Positions 1 through 13,767 are shown, numbered from the stretch's first letter. The stretch: DNA of 64,000 nt from Ascidia mentula (GCA_947561715.1 OX387200.1:16370501-16434500), one strand, 5' to 3'. Notes: generated by a model from the letters alone, not told the origin. Translations and numbers: made by a program.

Positions 1-3000
1 GGTTTCTTCGCATTGTACAAAAATCTGTGATTTTGAGAACAATTTTTGAGAAACAATTTTACATTGTTTTATTTATCTTTTTGTCTACAAGGCTTGATAT
101 TTTCTTGAAATGTAAGTGGGATCAACTTGACAAGCTTGTCGTCGAAAACATATTTTTGTTTCTGATATGATTCGTTCTTTCTTTTGGTTTCCATTGGCTT
201 TTGGACATTGTAATTTTTCAGTGAACCACTGACCTGGCCCATGAGGTCGTGAAGGAGAGTTAAAGATAACGAGCCGACCTTGTGTCTCGTTTAGGAGAAC
301 ATAGGGTGTCGCTGATTTATGGCACTTTGCCAAAACAGCCCTCCCCTCCCCAAGCGGGAGTTCCTTATAAGGTCACGTTGCAGCAGAAGACGAAGCGATG
401 TTGAAGACAAAGCGAAGGAGGCAGCAATATTCTAGCCTGTTCAAACATGAGGAAAGGTACGCTAGAATGAGCTGCCGTCATCGCTCATAGGGCAGGCATT
501 TTAAGCTGACGGCCCTTCACACGAAACTGACCACGCCGTATCGCCAACGCAGGCTGACCAGCGCCGGTTGAAGCACGCACAACGTTGCCCCACGGGTTTA
601 GCGCCATGAAGATCTAACAGAACGCGATTCGCAACCGCAAGGAAAACTTTGCAGTGTCCTTCTTCGCATGTAAAATAGACGTATGATACAGAGGAATTAT
701 TTTCACTACTTGGGCTAAGGTGACGCACCGGTGAAAATAACCCGTCGATATTATTGGATCCAATTGAAATCGATTGTTTGTACACAACGATTTTCGGACC
801 GCCCTCTGAACTCTCCGGGTGTTCCAAACATGTTCAGCCGACGGGCGCATGTAATGGTCATCCGCGTCTGATCACCATGAAACCTACGGGTGGAGTCAAG
901 CCAACTCGTCTATGGCTCGCTTCACACCCCATAATCCACCAGCACAAAAAGTCTCTCCGCTGCAATTTTCTGCGTCTTATCGCCGTTATGGCACGCATTG
1001 TTGAGAGGTTATATGGGAAGGCTTGGGCGCAGGGTTGTAAACCAAGCCGAGCGCGCGGTGTACACCTAATTTGACACCTAATAAGTTAAACCCGCGCAGT
1101 GAGCGGTCAGTTAATACAGCTCATTCACGGTGGACTGCATCTGTACGACGCAGGAACGCGGCCAGTCCTCGCGGCGCCTGGCGGTATCGTCGGACAGGCT
1201 CTTCATCTTCATAACTCTCCCTGGCATCATGCGAAGGATTTTGCCTTTCGTTTGCGATCGCTCGCTTTATCTATTCTAAGCCGTCATACCTGGGTGAGGA
1301 TGCCCCTGTTTATATGTGGGCCAGAGGGACAGGCGAGCTATAAGCTGTGCGCGCAATTACTGGCAGCGATGATGGACGTATGCCCACGTCGGGTCGAATA
1401 TTTCGGATGGCAAAACCCTTTCTTCTCTGTCTGTGTCGATACCACACAGGGGGGATGTCATAAACAAGGTTTGGTTTGGGTTTAGAATAAACCCCTCTTT
1501 CAATGCATTCGGATATAAATAGAAGAAAACGATGCATCATAAAATTTTAGATAAGGTATTCGGCCAAAAACCTTCCGTTATTGAAAAACTTAACATACAA
1601 AAAGTATTGTGTATCAATTGAATGGAATTATGATTGCCATATTACCCAGCTTTGGGTATTAACTTTTTTTGCGGCAGGTAAGGCAGGTTTAAGGTTTGGA
1701 AACAATCGAACTCGTGTATAATTCTGGAGCAATGTTCTAACCTTTCTTGTTGGAGTACAAAGTCTTAGACAGCAAGCAACATGAGTCGAAACTCCATATG
1801 AATAGCCAAATACACTCAAAACATTTGCAAATTACCATGTACAGGTTTTGTACACTTGACGCCGACCTTTTTCTCCAAAAGGTTGACCACTTTGTTCTAT
1901 GAAACTTGGAAATTGCTCACACAGTGAATCAAAAACGCACGTTCGCATTAAAAAAAAATGCCGGCATTGTTGTTGATCCCTCAACGCTAGAGTCAGCCCG
2001 GCCCCGGCAGCGAATTTTTTATTATGTCATAACCTTTTTCGTCGTAATTCCACCACTCAGAACCTGACACCGAATTGAGAGCGGAACGCAATTAAATTTT
2101 GCGACCCACCAACGTTGACGCCGACAATATCTCCGATTCCTCATATTTTTGTGTCATCGATTTTTGTGACCCCTCTACCCTTGTGACGATCCGAGTCAAA
2201 AGACCGCTCGATGCATTGGTGCATAAATCCTTCTGTTGCGCAACAAGGGTCCGATTGTGATGTCACAATGGTGCCGCGCACCGTAGCGAGATATGACTGT
2301 TTGGTCAGCAGTGACTAACAATGGGGGAGGGCGACCATGCTGCAGCGACAGTTATGGATGCAAATAGTTTTTTATATGGATCGATTTACGAGTCCTTTCA
2401 AGGCTTTGTGCGTCCGTTTTTATTCGCCAACAAGTAACGTCAGAATTTGAAATGAGTTGCAAATCGCTGTTGGAGGACGCGCATGACTGAAATGTGGCAA
2501 TTGGTTGACTTCAAACGACATTTTAAATGCTTACTTACAAATGCACTATTCAGTATAGGTTCGTTATATTGCGCACAAAAATCGATAAAGCCGTTCACAA
2601 AAAAATTCGCGAGCAAAGGGCGCGCTTTATTTTTATTCAAAAAGACAATGCAACATCACAGTCAGTTTAATAAAATTTCAAAGCGTATTCAAAATTAACT
2701 GCGAGAATTCCATGAACGACAGACAGCATCTAATGGAGGCAAGCACGTACGACCATTGGTGAAATCCCAACAAGCAGCAAATTGCTACAACATATTTTCT
2801 CACACCGACACTTCCTATACTACGCCACATGCGGTTAGAGGTCGTATCACGGTTCAAGCTGACTCGAGTGGCAGAAAGATCCCGAGCTAAGCGTCAGCTC
2901 CAACCCTGACCTTGGCCGTAATGAGCATTCGCATCATATATAAGTGCATGGTCCGGATTGACATTACAATTGCGTAGACTTCATCCGTAGACTCAAAGTT

Positions 3001-6000
3001 AGGCTGGACCTTAAGCCTTTTATTGACCTTTATAACCCGACAAATTCCCGTCTTGGAAATGGATTTGCCAGCAGATAATAGAGAGATCGTGGCCACACGT
3101 TCTGCCCCAGCCATTCTTGTTCAGCCATGCCATAGACTTATGAGTCGGTTTACCGCAGAAATCCGACACTGGCGCGGATTGATGATGGCATTTCTCGACC
3201 GTTAATCACCGACACCCGTTTGCGCAACTTATTACCGTCTGATAACTTGTTTATCTACGGTTGTTCCTGGGCTCCCGGGCGCGGGATGGGGTTTCATTTG
3301 CTTGTCGATATGTATTTAGTGATTCCACTCTATATTTCAAGGTGGAATAATATGATCAAAGTTTTATGACAAAGCAAATGAGTTGCTTACGTATCAGTCT
3401 TGTGCCTCTAGAAAACACCTTTGTGCTAACGGGACACAGTACGTGTTGAACCCAAGACGCCAGGAACACTGCAAAACAGCGCCGGGCGATTTTGGGAGAT
3501 TATTCTCCGTATAAAAGGAAGCAATTGCGGGTGGGCAATTGCGACCCGCTGTCGAAATAACCAAGGCCCTTTCACAATGCAGAAACAGGGAGATTTCTGT
3601 CTCAATTAGTCAATCAGCTTCCGAGTGTTGCTGACGCGCAATTGTGGGAAAACGTGGAACATAACAAAGTGTTTTTTTCCAACGTAGCCAATATGAGAAA
3701 TTTAGCTCTGTTTTAGGATTCGTAAATTTTGAGTCCATTCGTGCTGGAAGGCAGTGTGGTCAATGACTCAAAGGGTCAGACCGGTTTGTCATTGATTTTG
3801 ATCTGGGTGGGGTAACGCGGGCGTTCCTAGTTTACCTGTGCGTTCGGGGATGGCGCTATTTTAAGTCCACGTCAACAGGACGATCCTTCATCGTTTCAGT
3901 CAAACTGTGGTTTCAATTACAAATGCCTCGAGTCAACGAGTTTGAGTGTCTTACCCGTTTTTTGCGGCTGCCGTGAGGTAGAACATATGCATTAAAGAGC
4001 TCTTTTTTTAATTGCATTAAAGGTCTCTCGAGTATAAAGACATTCGTTCTCCTTGAAATTGTATATTCTGTGACAGCAGAAATCAGCTCGGATAATAATC
4101 AGTCAGCAGATATTCACCATAAGGAACGATAATATTTAGACAGAAGGTCAAAAATACTAGAAAGAAATTTGACTGGAAAATAGAAGAAGTTGGCAGCATG
4201 GTAACGTTTGTACGCAGATATCGCATGCCAACAGTGGGGTTGTTTTTGCTTACAATAGACGCCAGGCTACAGAAGCAAAGTGCTGACCACATACAAAAAT
4301 TAAGTATCGTACAGCAATGACGTGAGAGGAATCAATTAAGCTTGTCGGGAACAGGAAGGGCAGGAGTCAGGGGTACAATTTCAGATACGTTGACATCTAC
4401 AAAGTGAACGCTGCCTCCGACCCCGAGCTCAAACAAACACAACGCAACAGTGCCTGTCGCAGGCGATCCAGTTCAATGATAATCCGAACTTTTGCGTGCA
4501 CAACAACTCACCAAAGCGGTTTCGTCTTTCGCTAGGCCTCGTTGCGTTGAAGACGAATCGCTTGTTCCTTTAAAGCGCAGCCAAGTCGCCGCGGAACGCC
4601 ACCGACTGACAGTTGGGGAGATTTGGCCGTTGGTCGTTTACAGAACTCGGTAATTGGCGCGCACTGGAACCCGCTCGCTGCCCTCGTGCCGGACCAGTTA
4701 AACGATGAAGTACGAGTTACGATTGTTATTCTTTTGCAATGTAGTTCTATATGATTGGCAAAGGTATGCCGCCGGACGCCCGCAGTTGAAGAGCTCAAGA
4801 AGTTTTTGAGGGAAGTACAAAGGTGCGCTTGGAGAGGGTTTACGCCAGCTCAACAAACCGCCGCAAAATAAACCGCACGTTGTTCAAGCTAATACGCCAA
4901 GAAAAATTACCACCAGTAGTCTGATCTACCCCCGCTTGCGGATTCTTTACAAGGCAAGACAAAATGGGGAAAGGTGAAATCAAAATGGCTTCCGTGATTG
5001 TGAGAAACGTGGCGTCACCGCAGATCTATTATAGAGGAGTCCAAAGTTTATTGGTGCACCCGTCAGACAATAAGCCCACAGCAGCATATGTCATACGGTT
5101 TAACAAATATCAAATACGACATTAAGCTGGTTTGTTGAAAATGGCATTTGGAGGATGCATGTACTTTAAAGTAAATATACATAAATAGAGCAGAGTGTTA
5201 TATAAATGGCATACAGGTATAAGCGCGATGATTCATACGGCGGCTTATCGCATTACATCGTTGAACTTGTCGATGCTTATGCAAAACCAACAAACAGTGC
5301 AAAGGTCATGTTGCCTGCAGGACAGAAATTATAGGTCAGGGCCTTAATATGTAAAACGCGACCTAAAATTGCACCAACCTTCTCGGCATTTATTTATTTA
5401 CTGCTGAAACCGTAAAATCGTGGCGAAAATATTAAAGACTGGCGCAACTCGTTTATTCGGTTTTCTGTCGTCAGTCCTCCAATTCAAAAAGTCAACGTCG
5501 AGTGCGGGGAAATGTCGAATGTGACCCGCGACGCAAAAGTTTCTAGAACATCGGGCGCAGCTGCGGCAGAAACGCACTTCAAACGAGGTTGCATCATATT
5601 CTGCCAAAACCGAAACGAATTTCGCGATGGCGAATGTTTACGGAGTTGCGCTAAGTGGTGGCTTTGATGCTCAAAAGCAAAACAGTGCGGACACAACCAT
5701 AATGACACACGTTGTTTCGACGCGCCCAGACCCTTGTTTCACTTTACGCCGCGCTCCGCCGACTACGACAGTCATTTAGATTTGCTCGAGTGGAGCGTCG
5801 CGATAACTTACATGATGATGTGCACATTTTTGTCGCCCGCACGCGGCCCCGCTTTGATGCCTTGGTCCCCGTTCTGCCAGAAATCCCATTAGCCGGCGGC
5901 ATGCGAAGTTTTCTTAGGTTAAAAGCGGAAAACATATGTATTATTGTATATGCCACTTGTCCCAACCAGATGGGTAGGATTGGTCGACATATGACGAAAT

Positions 6001-6720
6001 GACCGTTTTTGGCGGTTCTTGGAGGCGCTCAATTTAAGCCCGGCTTATGGGAAATTTCACTTTAATAATAATATGGAGCACGGTTGTCACAAGTGCTTGC
6101 AAATATTGTTTCAGGAACAAGACAAGATAATGGCATATTGCAAGTACAGCGCAAGCTTTTATTGAAAATGTTTTGAACTGTGCTCGTTACGCTTGTTGCT
6201 TCGGGTCTCTTGTTTGTGGTCGAATAAGCTATCCCTCTTGAAAGATATTTCTTCGTCTGCAAAGGCCAGAACGAACCTGAAATGTCAGGCCGTTTAATTA
6301 TCGACGTCTTCCTTAAATTTTTTGGTAAACGTCCTTTTCCGCCCTCTCATCATTCTGCGTTTCAGGCAGTCGCTGGGCAATTTACGACAGTTACATTTTG
6401 TTTCGCGCGAAAGCCGAAGTCAGTGACCCCGTTTCAAAGCATCTTCGAAACCGATGTAAGTCGCGCGCGCACGAGCCCTTTGAAACAGCGCCGCAAAATA
6501 TGCAACCATGCCCTGGCGAGATCTGTAGTTTGGAAACGCACGACCGACTGTGCGAGACGCAAACAGTCGCCACACCAAGGCCATGTTTTTGTTTGCCTCG
6601 AAAACACGCGACGATTAATGTAACGACCGACGATTGTGACGATTGCTCCCATGACGGGGCGACGACATTTACGGGGTGGTCGTGATTCGTGTTGGAGGAT
6701 TCTGTTTTAATTCGGGAATC
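1..6720. other. CpG-rich region upstream of Sall, no recognised gene
   Basis: No exon with splice sites and homology could be supported. Several overlapping open frames occur on both strands (e.g. 754-1074 and 1099-1485 on +, 6282-6623 on +, 6434-6652 on -). They fit a GC- and CpG-richer composition better than coding, because frames are open on both strands at once and no protein family is recognisable. A minus-strand frame at 85-333 ends beside an AATAAA on that strand (near 69-75) and could be a terminal exon of a gene lying to the left, but I do not recognise the peptide. By position this stretch probably contains promoter and enhancer DNA of Sall; that is inference. Confidence 0.4.
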
Positions 6721-6734
6721 TTTGTGTGTTTTAG
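6721..6734 (+). promoter_or_regulatory. 3' splice acceptor 32 nt before the modelled Sall ATG
   Basis: A T-rich tract ending TTTTAG at 6734 precedes a 32-nt leader and the ATG at 6767. In tunicates such an outron-type acceptor is commonly used for spliced-leader trans-splicing. It could equally be the 3' end of an ordinary intron following an unseen upstream exon: the frame stays open back to the acceptor, so the 32 nt could also be coding. Confidence 0.45.
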
Positions 6735-6766
6735 GCTATAGCTGTACAAGCGACGAAGTTAGGCAA

Positions 6767-9700
6767 ATGAGCGCAGATTCAAACGCGAGCACGGATCTAA
6801 CGGAGAACATGGTAAGGAAAAGATAAGTGCTTGGTACGTTGAAGGTGTCGAAACTAACATTTTTGTCTGTGCAATTCAGGTCCAGGGTGTAGAAAATAGC
6901 AGCGTCGATGGAGGTCAGTAAAATCTTTTTGTCTTATTTGTGTTTGCAATCTAAAATTGCTCTACGAAGTTACGCAAAGAATTATTAGAAACACCTGATT
7001 GATTAATTCCGCCTGAAACTCTAAACGTGTGCAGAACACAGAAGAGTAGTTTTGCGTCTATTTTAGAAAATGGTTTATACTCGTAACTTTTTTGTTCTGT
7101 TTGTGGCCGAAAATAAACCTTTTTGTGTAAACAACTCGTTACTACACGCAGGTTCCCAAAGTCCTTCTGGCGAAAACATTGCCCGACATCTTGGAATTCC
7201 ACCTCCCATTGTCGCCGAAAGCGGTTACTGCAATCGCCATCGAAGCAATGACAGCAGCACTTCGTTAAAAGATGATGTCGGAAATCAAGGTAAAACATAT
7301 TTCAAGCCGTTGTTTGTTACATTAAGGGTGACTAATACAACAACACAAAAGACGTTGAGGCAGACACGTTGATCGTGCACGAAAATATCAAAATTTTGAA
7401 TTGCATATACAGATGATCATCGAGCGACAGAAGAAGTTGTTCCAAGCCCGATGGAAATGCAGGCTCCCAACTATAAACAAGTTGCTGAGTATGAGGAAAG
7501 ATTACGTCAAATTGCCGAGCAAAACCTGCTGGAGCAGCAGCGTAACAAGCAGCATCGCGAGGCAGGGGAGACAGAAGATAAAAACGAAGACATCAAGGAA
7601 ATTGATGATATTAAAGACCAAGTAAGGCGCCTGCAACAACAGCAAATGTGCCAGATCCAGATGCTCAACTATCTCCACTTTCAACTCGCCATGTTCGCGT
7701 CTTCAAACCCACAGCCACAACGCCAGGCTCCTCTTTTCTTTCCAGGCGCGCAGCAAGCTTTTTCCGGCCTCAACGGGATGCAAATACAAAACATGTTGGC
7801 CAACGCAATGGCCAATGGACCAACTGCTCTGCATAACGGCTTACCGTCGATGCCCAATCTACCGGCACAACAGTATGGCGAACTCTTAGGGAAGAAGGAA
7901 GCTTCGGAGCTGGGCGATGACGACGAAGTTACAAACGAACGATCTGCATTATTTGAACAAAAACGTATTCCTGGGAGTCTTGAGTTTGAAGCAAACGATA
8001 AGATGCCAGACTGTGAAAGCGGCACCACAACTGCAAATCGACTCGACAACGACGATTCGACCACAAGACATTTGTGCCGGTATTGCCAGAAGGTTTTCGG
8101 GAGCGAAAGCTCGTTGCAGATCCATATGCGCTCCCACACCGGAGAGCGTCCCTATAAATGCAACATCTGTGCCAACCGCTTTTCTACCAAAGGCAACTTA
8201 AAAGTCCATTTCGTTCGGCACAAGGCGAAATATCCGCACATTGAGATGAACCCCCATACAGTACCCGAGTACCTCGACAATATTCCAACTGATAACGGTA
8301 TCCCAATTGGTATGTCAGTGGTCCCTGACGAGTCGGATGTACCCGGCAACAACGACGGTAGTGACCGCGGATCACCCAGTGAGTTCCTAGAGGATAAGCA
8401 GCAACTAGAAGGAACACAATTTCCTGCATCCCAAAATCACAGAGAAGGGGAGATGGGACCTCCTGCAGCGGAAAACATCAGCACGAGGGATCAGTATGCA
8501 TTGTCCACAAACGGAATGGGTGTTGAACCAAGCAATCCGCCTCCTATGTTTGCATCCTTCGCAATGCATCCAAATGGAATTAATGGTGAACATCACAGTG
8601 AAGAGGGAAGGAGTTTTTCGGAGACAGTTTCCCGGTCTCCGTCGGAGGTCGACAAGAACGAGAAACCTTTATCCAAGACGCCCAATACACCCATGGCCAT
8701 GACACAACCTCAACAATCTAGACTTCCGTCGTCAGACACCAAAAAGCTTGAAAACTTGGTAAATCAAATTGACCGCGGCAAGGATCTGGAGAAAAATGAA
8801 TGCCACATATGCCGTCGAGTACTCAGTTGTCAGAGTGCCCTCAAACTCCACTATCGTACCCATACCGGTAAGAATTAACAACTTGTCCAGTAATTCTATA
8901 TAAAGCAGCAATACATTTGTGCGTTTTATCGCAGGCGAACGTCCCTTCAAGTGCGATTTGTGTTCGAGAGCTTTTACCACCCGTGGAAACCTTCGTACCC
9001 ACTACAGCAGCGTTCACAGACAACAGCTGAGACCTTCGCCACCACAAAGCAACAATGCATCCCGCACCAGCGTTTTGCAGTGCCCACTATGTGGCAGCCG
9101 CTTTATGGACCAACAGTCGCTTCAGCAACACATGCAAATGCATCTGTATATAAACAGTCAGCAGCAGCATCAGCAACAGCAGCACCACCACCAACAAAGT
9201 AGGTTGAAATGCTTAAATATATTCATGAAAATAGACAAAATCTTTGGACATCGAAATAAATAGTTGCTATAAACCTCATTGCTGAATACTGCCCTTTTCT
9301 CAACGTAAATAAAATAAAGTTTGTTAGTAGGGCAGTATTCAGCAATATAACATGCCTGGCAGCATGAGTAACTTCTTATTTAGACTGAAATAAATAGGTT
9401 TATATTAATTGTTTTTCACAATAGACTGTAATTATCTTCTGACCACTTCGTTGCGAAACTTTAAAATGTGAAACTCCTATTTGAAATCAATTTTTGACGT
9501 GCAAATCTTGTTCAACAGTTGCTCGTCTAATAGCCGGACAACAACCAGGCGTCGTCAGTCTTCCAGGCTATCCACCAGTAAGCCTCCCTTCCTCCAAGTT
9601 AGATAGGAAAAGCGTGAGTCCAGCTACAAATGACAACCAATCTTCAGTCGTCAATGAATCCAGTGATCAACCAGAAGATGAATCGTGGCGCAACAACGAC

Positions 9701-12700
9701 GTGTTCGAAGAGCGATCGCCGGCCCCAAGCATCGGTGCCAGAGGCTCCCCAGAACAGAATGGGCCATTACCCGATAGTGCCCCTAATGGATCCCACACAC
9801 CTCCGCAATCGGCGTCGCCAAGAAACGAAAGTGGAAAATTTGAAAGAGGAGCTAAGCAGCCATCGGCTCTTGATCTCACTCGTCAGAACTCTAACACTCC
9901 AGTTGAAGGTGTACGGACTCCAGATGATGCGCAAAACGAAATGCAAGTCGTTTCTCCCATGAAAAGTGTATCTAACCCGTTGAGCGAGCTAGCGCACTTG
10001 GCATCCAGTAGGTAAGCGAGTATGCCAAACCAAATAACTTACTGTGTACCCAATATTCAAATTGTTGTCAAAAAACAGTACTGTTTCAAGTTGTTTCAAC
10101 TTAATTGCGCACTTATTTATGTCCTTTTGCATTAAACGGCATATTTTGTACTACAGTGCTATAATGCGCCCTGGTGGAATGGCAATGATGAGTTTGCAAG
10201 CATCCCCACCGAGCGACGATGCACGTCAGAGAAAATTGTCAACGGCTTGTGAGATTTGCAACAAACCGTTCACGTGTCAAAGCGCATTGGAGGTATTTGG
10301 AAAACACAAGTTTATCACAAAATGTGCTTTTGGCTGTGTGCAAGTTTAATCTTCATGACTAGCTAAAACGCTTGAGGGCGACTTTTAAAAAATGCACGGC
10401 CTTTTACTGACCAAGTAGTATGCTTTTTGTTTTAGAATTTTGCATCATTTTTAAAAAACAACTGATATTTTAAAGTTAACAGCCACTTTTTATACAGATT
10501 CACCTACGCAGCCATACCAAAGAGCGCCCTTACGTGTGTCGTATATGTGAACGCGGCTTCACAACTAAAGGAAACCTAAAGCAGCATCTGCTAACCCACA
10601 ACATCACGGAAGTGGACGACGACATGTTAGAGCCCGTTTCCAGCCCTGCTGCAGGTACACGGAAAAGATAATAGGCACCAATGAGCAACGGCATTAATTG
10701 CATGCATAAATTCAATATTGCCCCAGGGCAATCGTACGTAAGCGTATCGTCGAGATTTGAAAATGTCATCTTGAACCAGATTTACAAGACTTAAGTTCAA
10801 AACATTTAGTTGGCCGAGAGAAAGGCAAGCGCAAGTGATCGTTAACATTATCGACTTGGCGCCCGTATGGGCTGTAAATCACTGCTTGGCATACACAAGG
10901 TTTGCCTTGGGATCGTCTGGCTTGGCAATTTGGGACAAAACAAAATGGCGTCTAGATCGTTGTTTCGAAGGAAAACTTTAGCAACTGTTAAATGCCGTAC
11001 GAATGACACAAATTATACAGTGAGCCGTATATCTCCTGTCACTTCTGCTCCTTTCGAGTATTGTTTATTTCAAGTAAAGATGCGAGTACCTCACGAAAAC
11101 TTGCGTCAATAAAGTTTAAACAAAACGTTTTTCTCAATATATGTCAATTCACTACCTAGAAGCATAAAAATGACGAACTTCAACTATTGCCAAATACTGT
11201 AAATAAAAGTTGTGTTTATTTCGTTTAATTATGACATCTTTCACGTGCAGTCTCGATCACGGAAAGTCCAGTCAGTTCACCGTCCATGACCAACGGAGTG
11301 CAAAGCAACGGAATGAAGGTTAGCGTAAAATCTATGTTATATGGTACATAATCGGTAAGACGGCACTCAATGATACAACATACAAATATAGTATTACCAT
11401 TTCGAAAATCGATATCCCCTATGGATCGCCGTGTATTATTATCGTCGACGCCAATTTTACCTTAGAAATTGATTTTTAGCGTCCATTGGAATCGACGCAA
11501 ACACAGCCTTCAGCCAAGCGGACGTACCCAAGGCATTGGTGTCACATCTGTCAGAAACAGTTTTCGTCCGCCAGCTCTCTGCAGGTATTTACGCCGTAAT
11601 CACTTTAGAATCTGAAAAAGGGCCGTGTTGTATTTTTCGCTTGGTTAAACATCAATACATTTATCAACGTTGTAGATTCACAACAGAACACACACCGGGG
11701 AAAAGCCATTTGCTTGTAGCGTATGCGGACGCGCATTTACGACGAAGGGAAATTTGAAAGTAAGTGTCGCACTTATAGTTGTCGCCCTGCCAAGGCTTGT
11801 GGTCTCTGTGTGGTTTTGTATGATGGTAAATGTTTTTTTCTTCCAGGTTCACATGGGTACCCACGTTTGGGGAGCTGGAGGATCGAGAAGAGGACGTCGC
11901 ATCTCGATGGACAACCCTCTCATCTCCCCGTGGATGCAGAACACTTCCAACACGGCCTCAAACCCCGGGATTCGACCAAGGGCACCTCAAGCCATTCCCG
12001 GCGTACCGGATCCCGCTATTATTTACCAGGTAAAAAAACTCTTAACTTTGTCTCACACTGCGGAAATTCAACACGCCAGATTGACATTATCAAATCACGC
12101 TCTAATAGAACTTAATTGTTTGCGTGCCGGATAAGTTTTGCCTTAACTAATGCAATAAAATTTATGTAAATTGGTACCATTTAACTGATATAATCTAATA
12201 ACTTGTCAATAATTCCTTAGCAATATGCTGCTCTTGCCTCCGCCGGCCTCATGGGGGTCAAGGCCACCGCCGATCCTCGTTTCCATGGCAGTGGTATATT
12301 AAATCTCAACAACTCTGCTGCTGCGAGGTTGCTGCTATCGCCTGGAAATGGACACGTTACTCCACCAGCTACAGGTAAAAACATGTTTCCTTTGAGATTC
12401 AGTGGTTCCACGAAGGACATTGTGTTTAAGGGCAACCTTTTTGTGTCGTAAAAACTGCATAAAAAGTAATAGTTGTCTTTTGTCAAACCTTGTCAACAAT
12501 ATTTCAACACAAAATATTCACAAACCCAGTTTATTTCATTTATGGATTAATTCATCTGTTACTCAATTGAAAATAGTTATTAAGTATCAGACAAATATTT
12601 TCTGTTAGTTCCATTAGTTGGACAAACGCTCAGTGCGATCGAAGCCATGAAGGCCAACGACAACAAAAACGTATCAGCCGCCGAATGGTTTTGGAAGGCA

Positions 12701-12887
12701 TATCAAAGAACGCAAGAACAGGTAAATGGTTTGTTTTTAAAACTGATACTCATATTGGTCAATGGAAATGTCACTCAATTAACTCATACAATGTCATTAC
12801 AATTTCGTTGAAAAATAAAAATGGCTAAAAATGAGACATTGTAAATTTTTTTATATAAACAGAGGTTTTTCTTTTCAGGTGAACTAA
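6767..12887 (+). CDS. Sall: Spalt-like (Sall) C2H2 zinc-finger transcription factor
   Basis: Nuclear DNA-binding regulator of the spalt family. Exons: 6767-6811, 6880-6913, 7152-7289, 7413-8867, 8935-9198, 9519-10011, 10157-10292, 10498-10654, 11251-11318, 11480-11584, 11676-11759, 11847-12029, 12221-12374, 12609-12721, 12879-12887; 1145 codons, all junctions in frame. A Gln-rich stretch ([12 protein letters not shown], in the region of residues 140-160) matches the family's dimerisation region. Nine C2H2 fingers follow the spalt plan: a pair near 294-342 with [11 protein letters not shown] linker and [10 protein letters not shown], a triplet near 536-621 ([20 protein letters not shown]), a pair near 841-889 and a pair near 951-999, followed by the family's RRGRRIS motif. 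Fingers 6, 8 and 9 are each split by introns before the first His. The N-terminal MSRRKQ repressor motif and C2HC finger of vertebrate SALL are not present downstream of this ATG, so either they are lost or an upstream exon was missed. Identity is very secure; the exact 5' end is not. Confidence 0.95.
9167..9197 (+). repeat. CAG/CAC-rich microsatellite coding Gln/His run in Sall
   Basis: Short imperfect trinucleotide run (CAG, CAT, CAC, CAA) at the end of the fifth Sall exon encodes a Gln/His-rich tract directly before the intron donor. It follows the third finger of the triplet and is expected to vary in length. Confidence 0.6.
9278..9346 (+). repeat. Perfect 17-bp inverted repeat (hairpin) in a Sall intron
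   Basis: The 17 bases at 9278-9294 are exactly the reverse complement of 9330-9346, with a 35-nt AT-rich loop. It lies in the 320-nt intron after the fifth coding exon. Possible explanations are a precursor-like RNA hairpin or the termini of a tiny MITE; no clear target-site duplication is visible. Confidence 0.6.
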
Positions 12888-13250
12888 CCACCTGCTGATT
12901 GATTGCTAATACGTTTACGCGGGGATGTTCATCAAATTGATTTTTTTACCCTTCAATTCTTCAATTTACTTCAACGTCAGTTCGCTAGCTTGCTTACCCT
13001 TGTAGATGCTGTCTAATGTGTTATGTTGTGCGAAAAGCATTTGCGTTGATAGTGCGTAGATGCTGTTGCTGCTGACAGCCAGACTGTGTAGTTTTCGACA
13101 AAGTAGCGCAGTAAATACACATTTTTTCCACAATGCCAGACTTTTTTTGTCGCTCAACGTCTCCTATCAATGTAATGTGATTTTGTGCGTGATATCGTTT
13201 AATATTGCAGGTCGTGGCATGTTGTCATTTCATGTACCGTCGTCAGATTA

Positions 13251-13256
13251 AATAAA
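13251..13256 (+). terminator. Poly(A) signal of Sall
   Basis: AATAAA about 360 nt after the Sall stop codon. It is the first canonical signal in a T-rich 3' UTR that contains no other gene. The convergent receptor gene GPCR-1 ends only about 500 bp further on. Confidence 0.65.
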
Positions 13257-13767
13257 CCATTGATGTGCGTTATCAAGTTCTGCAAGCCTTTTTAAAACCT
13301 TCGTACAGGATAAAGTAACAGTTACATAAGAGGACGATGAATTTACAATTTAAACAACCATGCACAATGAGAAAAGTGTGCTTGTTTGCCAGTAAACTAT
13401 TTTCACTGCAGTTATTACTTACAATGGCGCTAATTTTATGGCCACATTTTAAAGGAAAACATTGAAGGCAGTCAAAGTTGATGGAGCTCTGATCACAGTG
13501 ATATCAGAGGCACAGTTGTTTGCAAAGCAAATTCGTGTGGTGCTTTTGTTGTTGTTCCAAGTTGAGCACTTGTCCGTTAGTTTCGGTTTGTTTTATTGGA
13601 AAGCAGCAGCGTTCACCTTGGTATTTTTCAAGATGAGCATTGATAAATTGTGTTGAGCTAATCATCAAAAACAGAAAAAAATGGATTGGAAATAAACAGG
13701 CTTGAAACAAAGAATGTTGAACGATCACGGAATGTCTGTTAATCAAATGGCAAAGTGTCTTTCCTGT
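13257..13767. other. Convergent intergenic spacer between Sall and GPCR-1
   Basis: AT-rich spacer between the 3' ends of two convergent genes. Short open frames (e.g. 13462-13656 on +) show no recognisable family. It presumably holds the 3' UTR of GPCR-1 on the minus strand. Confidence 0.4.

Noticed and set aside
1099..1485. 128-codon plus-strand ORF in the left region.
   Set aside because: No recognisable domain, overlapping open frames on the other strand, and no splice or poly(A) context; composition effect.
6549..6620. Frame reading RRKQSPHQ upstream of Sall, resembling the SALL N-terminal MSRRKQAKPQ motif.
   Set aside because: No ATG directly before it, no splice donor in a usable phase after it, and the region is CpG-rich with frames open on both strands; likely coincidence.
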